From: an uncultured Chitinophaga sp.
GTDB taxonomy: Bacteria > Bacteroidota > Bacteroidia > Chitinophagales > Chitinophagaceae
Length of the DNA: 64,000 nt
Assembly (NCBI RefSeq): GCF_937898475.1
Contig: NZ_CALEJS010000010.1
Location: 297,044 to 361,043, forward strand
Direction of reading: 5' to 3'
Position 1 is the first letter of the stretch, and every line of letters starts with the position of its first letter. Shown in pieces: positions 17,153 to 26,149 of this stretch. The notes under the pieces were generated by a model, which worked only from the letters and a program-made list of their open reading frames with translations, was not told where the DNA came from and searched no databases. Both the position numbers and the translations under genes were made by a program.

Positions 17153-17905
17153 ATGTCTATAGCGTGTCAAAACCTCAAGTTCCTGCGCAAGCAGAAAGGC
17201 TGGACCCAGCAGGAGTTTGCAGATAAATTAGGAATCAAACGTTCCCTGCTGGGAGCTTATGAAGAAGAACGGGCTGAACCGCGTACGGAAGTACTGGAGC
17301 TGGTCAGCGACATGTTCCGTGTATCCATTGACGACCTGTTGCGCCGGGACCTTGGTTCACAGAAAGAGAACTTTTTGGAAAAAAGGCGTCAGCAGAAGCT
17401 GGGCAACAGCCGCCAGCACATAGAATTTGTGCCGGTGAAAGCGGCAGCAGGTTACCTGGCCGGTTATAATGACGATGAGTTCATTGAAGAGCTGAACACC
17501 TTTACCCTTCCCATGCTGGGCGCTGGTAATTACCGTGCTTTTGAGATAGCCGGAGATTCCATGCTGCCTACGCCATCCGGCTCTGTGATCGTATGTCACA
17601 AAGTAGACGGCTGGGAAGAGATCAGGAACAATGAAACCTATGTGGTGGTAACCAACCGCGAAGGCATTGTTTACAAACGCCTCCTGAAAAGCAACCGCTC
17701 CAAAGGCAAGATCACCATGGTTTCAGACAATCCGCAGTTTGAGCCCTATTCCGTTGCCATGGAAGACGTGATCGAACTCTGGCAGTCAGATGCAGTGATC
17801 AGCAAAACAGGGCAGCAGAGCCGCCTGAGCGTAAACCACCTGGCGGATATGGTGAGCCATTTGCAGGACCAGGTAAGTTTACTGAAGAAAAAGATCAAGG
17901 ATTAA
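17153..17905 (+). CDS. XRE-S24 self-cleaving repressor (LexA/CI-like)
   Basis: 250 residues. An N-terminal XRE helix-turn-helix (about 8-62, LRKQKGWTQQEFADKLGIKR) is joined to a C-terminal S24 peptidase domain. The elements for RecA-stimulated autocleavage are present: an Ala-Gly bond at A99-G100 in VKAAAGYLAG, the nucleophile Ser in EIAGDSMLPT (S136) and the general-base Lys in GIVYKRLL (K175). By family knowledge it should repress its targets until DNA damage. Paired palindromes lie on its own promoter and on the dinB promoter, the basis for calling it the local SOS regulator. Canonical LexA has a winged helix. This protein uses an XRE domain, as phage CI does. Confidence 0.9.
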   Translation: MSIACQNLKFLRKQKGWTQQEFADKLGIKRSLLGAYEEERAEPRTEVLELVSDMFRVSIDDLLRRDLGSQKENFLEKRRQQKLGNSRQHIEFVPVKAAAGYLAGYNDDEFIEELNTFTLPMLGAGNYRAFEIAGDSMLPTPSGSVIVCHKVDGWEEIRNNETYVVVTNREGIVYKRLLKSNRSKGKITMVSDNPQFEPYSVAMEDVIELWQSDAVISKTGQQSRLSVNHLADMVSHLQDQVSLLKKKIKD

Positions 17906-18044
17906 GCGCTGATAACAGCAGCAGAGAACAATAAAATTATAACTCGTATATACGCATTGACATACAGAATTATGTCGATGGAAAAAGACGCTGATTAATA
18001 CATAAGTTTTGTTAATCCCCGCTTTTCTAAAGCCCATCAATGAT

Positions 18045-18076
18045 GCCGCACCGTTATCAAACGGAGCGGCTTTTTA
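18045..18076 (+). terminator. Terminator after the S24 repressor region
   Basis: GCCGC-A-CCGTT (18045-18055) pairs with AACGG-A-GCGGC (18060-18070), apart from one A-A mismatch, with a 4-base loop and a following run of T. It lies 140 bp after the repressor stop and 33 bp before the deacetylase stop on the opposite strand. The DNA between (17906-18044) shows no gene. Confidence 0.82.
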
Positions 18077-18108
18077 TTTTGAGCAGCCTGTTAATATAGT
18101 TTAAGCGC

Positions 18109-19008
18109 TTAATTCCACAGCGCAGCCGCTGCTTTAAACGTGTTGCAATGTGCATTCACAATGTCCCTGATATTTGCAGAGTACCCGCCGCCCATAGCAA
18201 CTGTACATGGTATCTGGTGCTTATGTAAATACGAGAATACCATTTCATCCCGCTCCCTGCAGCCTTCCTGTGTAACTTTCAGCTTCCCGAACTTATCTGT
18301 TTCCAGTATATCCACACCTGAAAGATAGAATACCATATCCGGTTTTACACGATCGATCAATGTGGGCAGGGCCTGTTCCAACAGCTGCAGGTAAGTACCA
18401 TTATCGGTACCGTCTTTTAAGGGAATATCCCAGTCAGATGTTTCTTTATGAAAGGGATAATTACCGGCGCCATGCATGCTGAAGGTGAACACCTTTTCAT
18501 TACCCGCAAACAGGGCAGCGGTGCCATTGCCCTGGTGCACATCCAGGTCTATGACCAGCGCCTGTTTTACCAGTTGCTGATCCAGGAGGTAGTTGGCAGC
18601 TACGGCAAAGTCATTCAGCAGGCAAAAGCCTTCTCCGCGGTCGGCATAAGCATGGTGCGTGCCGCCGGCTACATTCAGCGCAATGCCATGATGCAGTGCA
18701 TGCAGCGCACAATCGATGGTACCCCGGCAGATGGTGATCTCGCGTTGTGTCAATGCAGGGGATTGTGTAAAGCCTATTTTGCGCTGCTCGCGTTCACTGA
18801 GTGTCTGTTGTTTGAGCTTGTGCCAGTAGTTTTTATCATGCGTGAGCAGGATGATCTCCTCTTCCAGGGGTGCGGGCGAGAAGATATTTGCCGCTGTGAT
18901 CACCCCTTCCCGCAGCAGCTGCAAAGGAATGAGCTCATACTTCTCCATCGGGAAGCGATGGCCTTCCGGTAAGGGATGCACATAGATGTGGTTGTAAGCA
19001 ATTTTCAT
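18109..19008 (-). CDS. Histone deacetylase-family amidohydrolase
   Basis: 299 residues from MKIAYNHIYVHPLPEG, the usual family beginning. A longer frame to 19125 adds unrelated residues. An alternative ATG at 19014 overlaps the PdeM stop in a TAATG arrangement. It is a zinc-dependent deacetylase of the HDAC/acetoin-utilisation/acetylpolyamine group. Motifs: VAGGTHHAYADRGEGFCLLND (His dyad), DLDVHQGNGT (Zn Asp and His), YLSGVDILETDKFGKL (Zn Asp) and MGGGYS. The substrate is unknown, and bacterial members act on acetyl-lysine or polyamines. It lies 5 bp after the PdeM gene, at the end of the DNA-repair run, so it may be co-transcribed with a repair nuclease. Confidence 0.88.
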   Translation of the reverse strand: MKIAYNHIYVHPLPEGHRFPMEKYELIPLQLLREGVITAANIFSPAPLEEEIILLTHDKNYWHKLKQQTLSEREQRKIGFTQSPALTQREITICRGTIDCALHALHHGIALNVAGGTHHAYADRGEGFCLLNDFAVAANYLLDQQLVKQALVIDLDVHQGNGTAALFAGNEKVFTFSMHGAGNYPFHKETSDWDIPLKDGTDNGTYLQLLEQALPTLIDRVKPDMVFYLSGVDILETDKFGKLKVTQEGCRERDEMVFSYLHKHQIPCTVAMGGGYSANIRDIVNAHCNTFKAAAALWN

Positions 19009-19013
19009 AAGCA

Positions 19014-19670
19014 TTACTGCACCTGGAAGATGCTTTTGTTGGCAATGGCAAATACCGGTTCTCCTGTATCCGGCTTCAGCATGGCGAGGCCCGTAAATCG
19101 GCCGAATGCAGGCAGTATGCCGCAATGTTTTCCGAAATAAAAACAGGGCAGGCGTAGATGTTGTCTGCCGCCTCCTGCAATGATCACGCCCGGGTGCAGG
19201 TGACCGGAGAAGGTATAGTGCCCGTTCTCCTTATCCTCGCAGGGCTCATGCATAAAATGTATGTTGCGGAGAATAAGCGTGTCCTGTACGTTGATCTGCA
19301 GGCTGTCATACAGCGATGCATCCAGTATATCATGGTTACCTTTTACCAGTATAAAACGGATATGCGCAAACTGCTGCCGCCACAGGCGAAAGTACTGCAC
19401 CTCGTTATTGGCGCTGCTGTGAAACAGGTCGCCCACCACAATGATCTGTTCCGGGTGGTAGCGGGTGATCAGCTGCTGCAAACGGTACAGGTCTTCTTCA
19501 ATAATGCCTGTTGGTACGGCAATGCCTGCCTTGCGGAAATGGGCAGATTTACCGAGGTGCAGGTCAGACAGTATCAGGGCTTTCTCTTCCGCCCAATAGA
19601 GCGCTTTGCCTGCCGATAAATGCCATGTTTGTTGTTGAAAATTAAATACCGCTTCCTCCACGATGTCCAT
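19014..19670 (-). CDS. pdeM: Ligase-associated DNA damage response endonuclease PdeM
   Basis: 218 residues of the calcineurin-like phosphoesterase fold. Metal-binding motifs in order: LILSDLHLGKSAHFRK, IIVVGDLFHSSANNE, LVKGNHD and FSGHLHPG. PdeM is an established member of the ligase-associated DNA damage response set, with an Lhr-type helicase, an ATP-dependent ligase and an MBL-fold exonuclease. All four are in this window on the minus strand. The deacetylase gene follows at once, and the helicase stop lies 105 bp upstream. Confidence 0.92.
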   Translation of the reverse strand: MDIVEEAVFNFQQQTWHLSAGKALYWAEEKALILSDLHLGKSAHFRKAGIAVPTGIIEEDLYRLQQLITRYHPEQIIVVGDLFHSSANNEVQYFRLWRQQFAHIRFILVKGNHDILDASLYDSLQINVQDTLILRNIHFMHEPCEDKENGHYTFSGHLHPGVIIAGGGRQHLRLPCFYFGKHCGILPAFGRFTGLAMLKPDTGEPVFAIANKSIFQVQ

Positions 19671-19774
19671 ACAAATTGTTCAATTACAAATTACAGGCTA
19701 CGAAATTAGGAAACACCGCCCATTAAATCAGTCATGGCAGCATTATTTTCAATAGTGCGCAGGAACTGATTGGC

Positions 19775-22228
19775 TTACTGGTGCTTCAGCATTTTTTTGA
19801 TCCGGTCTTCCAGGCGCTCGCTGGTCAGCTGTTCCCGGAGGCTGTCTACCTTAATCGGGAAGCAGAAGGGGGTAAGCCGGTGAGGGTCTGTGATCACGAT
19901 CCTGCTGTTGTAAATGCGCTCCATGGCTTCGCGTAAGCGGGCTTCTTCCATCTGGTAAAAGAAAGCTTCGTTGAAGGCCTGTCGCAGCAGCAGGTTATGC
20001 GCATCATAATCTTTGAACACATTGAACAGCAGCGAAGCGGATGATTGCAGATGCCTGCTGGTTTTGTGTTTACCGGGATAGCCCTGGAATACCAGTCCGG
20101 CTATCACCGCAATGTCGCGGAACTTGCGCCGGGCCATCTCGGTTGAATTGACGCTGGCCTGCAGTTCTACCGTGAGGTTTTCAGTAGTGAACAGTTCCTG
20201 TACATTGGTAGGGTCTACCGGGATGGGCTGATCACTCAGCAGCTCAAAGCCGTAATCGGTCATGGCAATGGAGAAGGTGATGGGTGTTCGCTGACTGATA
20301 CGATAGGCCAGCAGCGCGGCCATCACTTCATGCACCAGGCGTCCTTCAAAGGGGTAAACAAAAAGATGATGGCCATCTTCCGTTTCTATCTTCTCTATCA
20401 GCAGCTCATCTTCCGAGGGTATGTGCGAAAGTTCTTTCTGCAGGTCAAACAATGGCCGTAATATTAGGAGCTCGGGCTCCCGCGAGGTACCGGAGAGCGC
20501 TTCGTTGAAAGTGTGCCGCAGTATCTTTCCCAGGTTGGCCGATAAGGGCATTCGTCCGCCGCCCCAGCTGGGAACAATGCCCCGCTTGGCTTTAGACCGG
20601 CGTACCAGTACGGTCATATCCTTTATCATCACGAACTCCAGGATGTAACCGCCAGTGTTGAAGGTATCGCCGGGCTGCAGGCGGGCGACGAACCATTCTT
20701 CTATCATGCCGATGTAGCCGCCGGACATAAACTTCACCTTGAGCATGGCATCGCTTACGATCACGCCGATATGCAGGCGGTGGCGCATGGCAATCATCCG
20801 GCTGCGGCAGATGTACAGATCGCCTTCCCGCTCCAGCTTGCGGAACTCATCATAGCTTTGCAGCGCCTCGCCACCTGTGGTGAGGAAGGAGAGGATCCAT
20901 TGCCAGTCTTCCGCCGTAATATCGGCATAGCAGAAAGTGCCGCTGATCTCTTCCAGGACCTCATCGGCATAGAAGCCGTCTGAAACGCCCAGGGTCATCA
21001 GGTATTGCAGCAGCACATCATAAGCCAGCAGTACCGGCATACGGCTTTCTACCAGCTCTTCGTGGAGGGCGGCTTTGAGGGCGGCGGCTTCCACCAGTTC
21101 AAGGGAGTGGGTGGGTAAAAAGTAGATGCGGCTCATGGCCCCCGGCTGGTGACCGCTACGTCCGGCCCTTTGCAGGAAGCGGGCTACACCCTTTGGGCTG
21201 CCCACCTGTATTACCGTGTCTACCGGGCGGAAATCAACGCCCAGGTCCAGGCTGGCGGTACATACCACGGCTTTGAGCACACCGGTGTGCAGCGATTCTT
21301 CCACCCAGGTGCGCAGCTCCATATCAATAGAGCCGTGGTGCAGGGCGATGGCCCCCGCCAAATCGGGGCACTGCCGGAGTATTTCCTGGTACCATATTTC
21401 AGACTGGGAGCGGGTATTGGTAAATATGAGGGTGGTACGGCTTTCCAGTATAATGGGCAGGGCTTTGGGCAGCATGCGGGTACCCAGGTGCCCGGCCCAG
21501 GGATATTTCTCGATCTCGTCTGGCAATACGCTTTCCAGGGCAATCTGTTTCTTAAGCTGTGCACGGATGATCACCGCCTCGGGGTTGGGGCGTCCCAGCA
21601 GCACTTCCAGGGCTTCATCCAGGTTGCCGATGGTGGCAGAGATGCCCCAGATCCTCAGGGGCGGGCGCCCTTCTTTACGCGCCAGGCCTTTCAGGCGGCT
21701 CATGGCCAGCTCTACCATCACGCCGCGTTTGCTGCCCAGGAGTTCGTGCCATTCATCTGCTACAATGGTGTGCAGGCCGCTGAACACGCGTGCATAATCT
21801 TTCTGCGCCAGCAGCACATGGATGCTTTCCGGCGTAATGATCATGATCTCCGGCATCTGTTTTTTCTGCTGCTGCCGTACAGCCGTTGGCGTATCGCCGC
21901 TGCGGATGCCCACTTTCCAGGGAATATCCAGTTCCTGCAGCACTTCTTCCATGGCCCGGCCAATATCTTTTGCCAGGGCGCGTAAGGGGGTGATCCATAA
22001 CAGCTGCAGGCCGTTCTTTGTTTGCCTGCGGTAGTCGCGGGGATGACGGTCTATCCAGTCTATTACAACCCCCAGGAACAGTGAAAAGGTTTTGCCGTAT
22101 CCTGTAGGGGCGTTCACCAGTCCTGATCTCCCCTCCTGGTAGGCACGCCAGGCCGCTTCCTGAAATGCAAAAGGCTGCAGCTCTTTTGCAGCCAGCCAAT
22201 CTGTGATCACTTTCCATCCTTCGGTCAT
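19775..22228 (-). CDS. Ligase-associated DNA damage response DEXH-box helicase (Lhr-type)
   Basis: 817 residues, a superfamily-2 helicase of the Lhr type. Helicase motifs: VNAPTGYGKTFSL (I, residues about 38-50), WITPLRALAKD (Ia), VADEWHELLGSKRG (II, DEWH), WGISATIGNLDEAL (III), FTNTRSQSEIWYQ (IV), VCTASLDLGVDF (V) and QRAGRSGHQPGA (VI). About 350 residues of the Lhr-specific winged-helix and C-terminal region follow. The partner genes encode the ligase, exonuclease and PdeM. The role is 3'-5' unwinding during repair, by family knowledge. Only 33 bp separate it from the divergent permease gene, so the two promoters must overlap. Confidence 0.92.
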   Translation of the reverse strand: MTEGWKVITDWLAAKELQPFAFQEAAWRAYQEGRSGLVNAPTGYGKTFSLFLGVVIDWIDRHPRDYRRQTKNGLQLLWITPLRALAKDIGRAMEEVLQELDIPWKVGIRSGDTPTAVRQQQKKQMPEIMIITPESIHVLLAQKDYARVFSGLHTIVADEWHELLGSKRGVMVELAMSRLKGLARKEGRPPLRIWGISATIGNLDEALEVLLGRPNPEAVIIRAQLKKQIALESVLPDEIEKYPWAGHLGTRMLPKALPIILESRTTLIFTNTRSQSEIWYQEILRQCPDLAGAIALHHGSIDMELRTWVEESLHTGVLKAVVCTASLDLGVDFRPVDTVIQVGSPKGVARFLQRAGRSGHQPGAMSRIYFLPTHSLELVEAAALKAALHEELVESRMPVLLAYDVLLQYLMTLGVSDGFYADEVLEEISGTFCYADITAEDWQWILSFLTTGGEALQSYDEFRKLEREGDLYICRSRMIAMRHRLHIGVIVSDAMLKVKFMSGGYIGMIEEWFVARLQPGDTFNTGGYILEFVMIKDMTVLVRRSKAKRGIVPSWGGGRMPLSANLGKILRHTFNEALSGTSREPELLILRPLFDLQKELSHIPSEDELLIEKIETEDGHHLFVYPFEGRLVHEVMAALLAYRISQRTPITFSIAMTDYGFELLSDQPIPVDPTNVQELFTTENLTVELQASVNSTEMARRKFRDIAVIAGLVFQGYPGKHKTSRHLQSSASLLFNVFKDYDAHNLLLRQAFNEAFFYQMEEARLREAMERIYNSRIVITDPHRLTPFCFPIKVDSLREQLTSERLEDRIKKMLKHQ

Positions 22229-22250
22229 ACTATGAAATTAGGATAAAATC

Positions 22251-22258
22251 TATTTTTG
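22251..22258 (+). promoter_or_regulatory. -7 box abutting the NCS2 permease start codon
   Basis: TATTTTTG matches TAnnTTTG and ends 3 bases before the ATG at 22262. Transcription would begin at or just before the start codon, giving a leaderless mRNA. No clear -33 element. Confidence 0.55.
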
Positions 22259-22261
22259 TGC

Positions 22262-23587
22262 ATGCTATCAACATTCTTTCGGTTATCAGCCCATCAAACC
22301 ACGGTAAAAAAAGAGATCCTCGCCGGCCTTACTACCTTCTCTACCATGGCGTATATATTGGCTGTGAACCCCGGTATCCTCTCCAGCACCGGTATGGATT
22401 TCAATGCGCTGATCACGGCTACGGCCCTTTCAGCGGCCATTGGCACCCTGGTGATGGCGTTCTATGCAAAGCTGCCTATTGGCGTGGCGCCGGGTATGGG
22501 GCTCAACGCATTCTTTGCCTACACCATTGTAGCGGGAATGGGCTACAGCTGGCAATTTGCGTTGACGGCCGTTTTCCTGGAAGGCATTATCTTCATTGCA
22601 CTCTCCCTGCTCCATATACGCGAAGCCATTATCAACAGCATCCCTGATAACCTGAAGCATGCCATCTCAGCGGGTATCGGGTTGTTGATAGCATTGATCG
22701 GCATGGCAAATGCGGGCATTATTGAAACCGGTATGCGTCATGTGGGGAATGACCGCCTGGCAGGTGTAGTGCTGAAGATAGGCGACATCACCAGTGGAGG
22801 ACCTTTGATCGCATTAACAGGACTGATCGTGAGCGCCGTGCTGATGTACCGCAAGGTGAACGCCGCACTGCTCATTGGTATACTGGCCGCTACGGTGGCG
22901 GGTATTCCATCGGGTCTGACACACCTGCCTGCAAACGGGCAGCTGTTAAGTCTTCCGCCTTCGCTGGCGCCCATCGCTTTTAAGCTGCAGTTTGACAGGA
23001 TCTTCAGTATGGACATGGTGCTGATACTTTTTACCCTGCTGATGGTGAACCTGTTTGATACCGTGGGCACACTGATAGGCCTTTGCAATAAAGCGGGTCT
23101 TTTAGACAGCCGGGGGCGCATACCCCGCGCAAAACAGGCGTTGTTGGCAGATGCGGTGGGCACTACGGCTGCCGGATTGTTAGGCACCAGCGTGGTTACT
23201 GCCTATGTGGAAAGCGCCAGCGGTATTGCCGCCGGTGGCCGCACGGGGCTGACGGCGCTTACGGTAGCCTGTATGTTCCTCCTGGCGCTGTTCTTTGCAC
23301 CGGTATTTGCGATGATCCCGCAGGCGGCTACGGCGCCCGCTTTGATCATTGTAGGCATGCTGATGATGGGGGCTGTGATGAAGATAGATTTCAATGATGT
23401 AACAGAAGCCCTGCCCGCTTTCCTGGCCATTGTGATGATGCCTTACAGTTACAGCATTGCAGAGGGGATCGTATTCGGTATGCTGTCTTATGTACTCCTG
23501 AAGCTGTTAACAGGGCAGTATAAAGTAATCAGCCCGGTGATGTATGTACTGGCGATCCTGTTTGTGATAGCATTGGTAATGGCCTGA
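22262..23587 (+). CDS. NCS2-family purine permease (AzgA-like)
   Basis: 441 residues from the ATG at 22262 (MLSTFFRLSAHQTTVKKEIL). An upstream TTG at 22256 overlaps the -7 box and is rejected. It is an inner-membrane nucleobase:proton symporter, most like the AzgA adenine/guanine/hypoxanthine group. Motifs: ILAGLTTFSTMAYILAVNP, APGMGLNAFFAYTIV, LLMVNLFDTVGTLIGL (the Asp is a conserved substrate residue) and GTSVVTAYVESASGIAAGGR. Twelve to fourteen membrane segments are expected. It interrupts the DNA-repair run on the opposite strand and has no visible functional link to it. Confidence 0.9.
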   Translation: MLSTFFRLSAHQTTVKKEILAGLTTFSTMAYILAVNPGILSSTGMDFNALITATALSAAIGTLVMAFYAKLPIGVAPGMGLNAFFAYTIVAGMGYSWQFALTAVFLEGIIFIALSLLHIREAIINSIPDNLKHAISAGIGLLIALIGMANAGIIETGMRHVGNDRLAGVVLKIGDITSGGPLIALTGLIVSAVLMYRKVNAALLIGILAATVAGIPSGLTHLPANGQLLSLPPSLAPIAFKLQFDRIFSMDMVLILFTLLMVNLFDTVGTLIGLCNKAGLLDSRGRIPRAKQALLADAVGTTAAGLLGTSVVTAYVESASGIAAGGRTGLTALTVACMFLLALFFAPVFAMIPQAATAPALIIVGMLMMGAVMKIDFNDVTEALPAFLAIVMMPYSYSIAEGIVFGMLSYVLLKLLTGQYKVISPVMYVLAILFVIALVMA

Positions 23588-23590
23588 TGC

Positions 23591-24625
23591 TTATCGCTCT
23601 TCTGTTAATGTTACTTTATCATTTGCTACGTATAAGCGGTGCATTACGCCGCATTTCAGCGCGTAGTTATTACGTTGGTGTCCTACAGGGAAATTGAAGC
23701 AAACAGGATAGGGAAGATCTTTTACCCGCTCCAGTACCATATCATAAACCGTGCGTCCAAAATCTTCTCCGGGATCATCGGGTTTAATACGGTTAAAGCC
23801 CCCGATGATCAGTGCTGTCAGGTTATCCAGTTTATGCGAGCGCTGCAGGTTGCCCAGCATACGGTCCAGGCTGTACAGGTATTCGCCTGCATCTTCCAGG
23901 AAAAGTATTTTACCGTTGGTGTCAATTGCTGAATCAGTGCCGGATACGCTTTGTATCATGGAGAGGTTACCGCCTATAAGCAGTCCCCTGCCTTCACCGT
24001 AACGGTTACGGGTATCCGGTAAAGCAGTGTACTGCATTGGAACACCTGTCAATGCCTGGCGGATGGAGAGGATGGTTTGCTGTACTTCCGGATCAGCGCT
24101 TTGAAGATCATCAGGGAAGCTGTTGCACATTTTGGAATGCAGGGTGGCAATACCGTAATGCCGGTTAATGTGGCAATGCAGCACCGTAATATCGCTGAAG
24201 CCAATGACCCATTTGGGCTGTGCACGGAACTTTGAGAAGTCCAGCTGATCTACTATCCTGGCGCAGCCGTATCCGCCGCGTCCGCAGAGGATGGCCTGTA
24301 TATCCGTACTGTCCATCATCGCCTGCAGATCCTGTAACCGTTCTGCATCGCTGCCGCCGAAGGTGAAATCGCGTTTGCCTACGGTGCTGCCAATACGGAT
24401 TTTAAAACCCCAGCTCTCCAGGATGCGTATGGCAGGCTGTATCTCTTCTGCGCTGATATGACCTGCGGGACAGGTGATACCGATGGTATCGCCCGGTTTT
24501 AAATAGGGCGGTATGAAAGGATAAGCTTCGGCAGGAGAGCGGCTGGCTGCGCGGGAGAAAGTGCTGAGCACCGGTATACTCATACCCGTGCCCAGCAATG
24601 CAGAAAGAAAATGCTTACGGTTCAT
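23591..24625 (-). CDS. S66-family LD-carboxypeptidase, exported
   Basis: 344 residues from MNRKHFLSALLGTGM. A start at 24652 would put nine residues before the signal. It removes the terminal D-residue from murein tetrapeptides during peptidoglycan recycling. The N-terminus is a signal sequence with an RK-hydrophobic pattern that resembles, but does not strictly match, a Tat signal. S66 catalytic elements: GFSDITVLH (Ser), ILFLEDAGEYLY (Glu) and FPVGHQRNN (His), plus GDTIGITCPAG and LCGRGGYGCARI. It lies 34 bp after the SnoaL-like gene. Most cytoplasmic LdcA lack a signal, so this is the exported variety. Confidence 0.88.
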   Translation of the reverse strand: MNRKHFLSALLGTGMSIPVLSTFSRAASRSPAEAYPFIPPYLKPGDTIGITCPAGHISAEEIQPAIRILESWGFKIRIGSTVGKRDFTFGGSDAERLQDLQAMMDSTDIQAILCGRGGYGCARIVDQLDFSKFRAQPKWVIGFSDITVLHCHINRHYGIATLHSKMCNSFPDDLQSADPEVQQTILSIRQALTGVPMQYTALPDTRNRYGEGRGLLIGGNLSMIQSVSGTDSAIDTNGKILFLEDAGEYLYSLDRMLGNLQRSHKLDNLTALIIGGFNRIKPDDPGEDFGRTVYDMVLERVKDLPYPVCFNFPVGHQRNNYALKCGVMHRLYVANDKVTLTEER

Positions 24626-24659
24626 AGGGTTAATGTAACAATAAATTTTCAACAGGCGC

Positions 24660-25064
24660 TTATTCAGCGTTGCTGATCACCTGCCCGTAACGCCAGTGTT
24701 CTGTATACTGGCCGTTCTTCAGCTTCACGATATCTATCATGTGCATGGCTATCTTCTTACCGCTGGCGGGCTGCCCCATGAATTCCCCGGTCTGTACGCC
24801 GGTAATGGCTTTACGGCTAACCACTGTATCACCTTCTGCTATTTGTTCAAAGATCTCTACGTTAATGTCTGAAAGCGCTTTGTGCAGCACATCGGTGATA
24901 TAATCCCTTACGCCTTCTCTTCCGGGTGATGCGCCTATGGCAAAAGCGCTGCGGTTCACAAAATCAGTTGCCACGATCTCGTCAAATGCCTGCAGATCGC
25001 CTTTCTCAATAAAGTCTTTGTTAAAGCGGGTTACCACCGCTTTGTTCTTTTCCTGTTCGGTCAT
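24660..25064 (-). CDS. SnoaL-like ester cyclase-family protein
   Basis: 134 residues with the NTF2-like fold of the SnoaL/ester-cyclase group. Landmarks are VTRFNKDFIEKGDLQAFDEI, FVNRSAFAIGASPGREGVRD, a central EIFEQIAEGDTVVSRKAITG and the terminal HMIDIVKLKNGQYTEHWRYG. The name comes from polyketide cyclases, but most small stand-alone members have no known substrate. The gene is transcribed with the LD-carboxypeptidase and lies 200 bp after the AraC regulator on the same strand. The regulator may control it, though no operator is visible. Confidence 0.82.
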   Translation of the reverse strand: MTEQEKNKAVVTRFNKDFIEKGDLQAFDEIVATDFVNRSAFAIGASPGREGVRDYITDVLHKALSDINVEIFEQIAEGDTVVSRKAITGVQTGEFMGQPASGKKIAMHMIDIVKLKNGQYTEHWRYGQVISNAE

Positions 25065-25221
25065 CGTTGATTTTTTTACAGTGAATGGATCCGTACTTTA
25101 CTTTCCGGCATCATGGATAAACAGGCCTTGCTGTTTTACATCCAGGCAGCAGTTTGCAGTGGTTGCAGTCTGTCAGGACCGCAGGCAGTAATACGATATG
25201 CTTGCCGGAAAAATATTTACA

Positions 25222-25229
25222 CAAAGGTA
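25222..25229 (-). promoter_or_regulatory. Candidate -7 box upstream of the SnoaL-like gene
   Basis: TACCTTTG on the minus strand matches TAnnTTTG. It lies in the 200-bp gap after the AraC gene and would give a leader of about 150 bases. No -33 match was found. Confidence 0.35.
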
Positions 25230-25264
25230 TTGCAGGACAGTGGCCTGGCGGTAACGCTAAAAGC

Positions 25265-26128
25265 TCAAACAATTGCTCTTTTGGCTCTGTCGGTATTGGG
25301 GGTGATACCGTACTCCTGTTTGAATATCCTGATAAAGTGGGGAATGTTCTCAAAGCCGCATTCTATCGCTATTTCAGACACCTGTTTATCAGTATGCTGC
25401 AGGAGCATTCGTGCATGCGCCAGGCGTTGTTCGTTGATCCATTTCTTGGGAGAGCACCGGAACTTTTGCTGGAAATCACGTTTAAAAGAGGCCAGGCTGC
25501 GACCGGAGAGTTTGGCCAGCTCTTCCAGCGACAGCGGCTGGAACAGGTGGGTACGAACAATGTAGTCTATATCCAGGGGGCCGCCAAAAGCAATGCCCTG
25601 CAGGAAAGCCAGCACCTGTTGTTGCTGCGGGCCTGCCAGTAAGAGCAGCAGCAGTTCCTGCAGTTTCAGCTGGAGGATGTTGTCAAGACCGTCTATTTTT
25701 TTTCCGAAGTAGCCCAGGAACTGGTTCTTGAAATTATCCAGCAGTTCATTGGTGGGGATCACCAGGTAAGAGGCGGATGTTGATGCGGCAGTGGCAGACA
25801 GCTGGTAGCTGTGCAGGAATTTTTTCAGGAACTCGTCTGTGAAGAACAGCAGTAAGGCCTCATAATTCAGGCCTTCCGGTATGTATTCGGACATGGTGTA
25901 GACGCCGCGTTTGATCAGCATCACATGTCCGGCTTCTGCTACATGCGTATGATCACCGAAATGCAGGAGTTTATGTCCGTCTATTACAAACAGCAATGTA
26001 TGTGTTGTGATGAAGTTGGTGCGCCTGGAACTGGATACCGTCAGTTTGTGCCTGGCAACAGGCATGGTGGCTGTTTGCAGCACATCATCGGTTACGGTAG
26101 TCAGCATTTGCGGAAAGCGCTGTAGCAT
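25265..26128 (-). CDS. AraC-family transcriptional regulator
   Basis: 287 residues. An N-terminal cupin-like sensing domain (about 20-150, TLLFVIDGHKLLHFGDHTHV) precedes two C-terminal AraC helix-turn-helix units (about 190-285). Landmarks are LSLEELAKLSGRSLASFKRD, FQQKFRCSPKKWINEQRLAH and the typical second HTH VSEIAIECGFENIPHFIRIF. A polyglutamine/polyleucine stretch lies near 150-170. The ligand is unknown. Its -7 box TACTTTTG (26140-26133) ends 4 bases before the ATG, suggesting a leaderless message. The next genes on this strand are the SnoaL-like protein and LD-carboxypeptidase. Confidence 0.9.
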   Translation of the reverse strand: MLQRFPQMLTTVTDDVLQTATMPVARHKLTVSSSRRTNFITTHTLLFVIDGHKLLHFGDHTHVAEAGHVMLIKRGVYTMSEYIPEGLNYEALLLFFTDEFLKKFLHSYQLSATAASTSASYLVIPTNELLDNFKNQFLGYFGKKIDGLDNILQLKLQELLLLLLAGPQQQQVLAFLQGIAFGGPLDIDYIVRTHLFQPLSLEELAKLSGRSLASFKRDFQQKFRCSPKKWINEQRLAHARMLLQHTDKQVSEIAIECGFENIPHFIRIFKQEYGITPNTDRAKRAIV

Positions 26129-26132
26129 ACTG

Positions 26133-26140
26133 CAAAAGTA
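26133..26140 (-). promoter_or_regulatory. -7 box abutting the AraC-family gene start
   Basis: TACTTTTG on the minus strand matches TAnnTTTG and ends 4 bases before the ATG at 26128. The usual -33 position holds no good match. Confidence 0.5.
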
Positions 26141-26149
26141 AATGGATTC

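Noticed and set aside
21149..21985. 278-codon frame opposite the Lhr-type helicase
   Set aside because: The helicase motifs are unmistakable and this frame has no recognisable domain.
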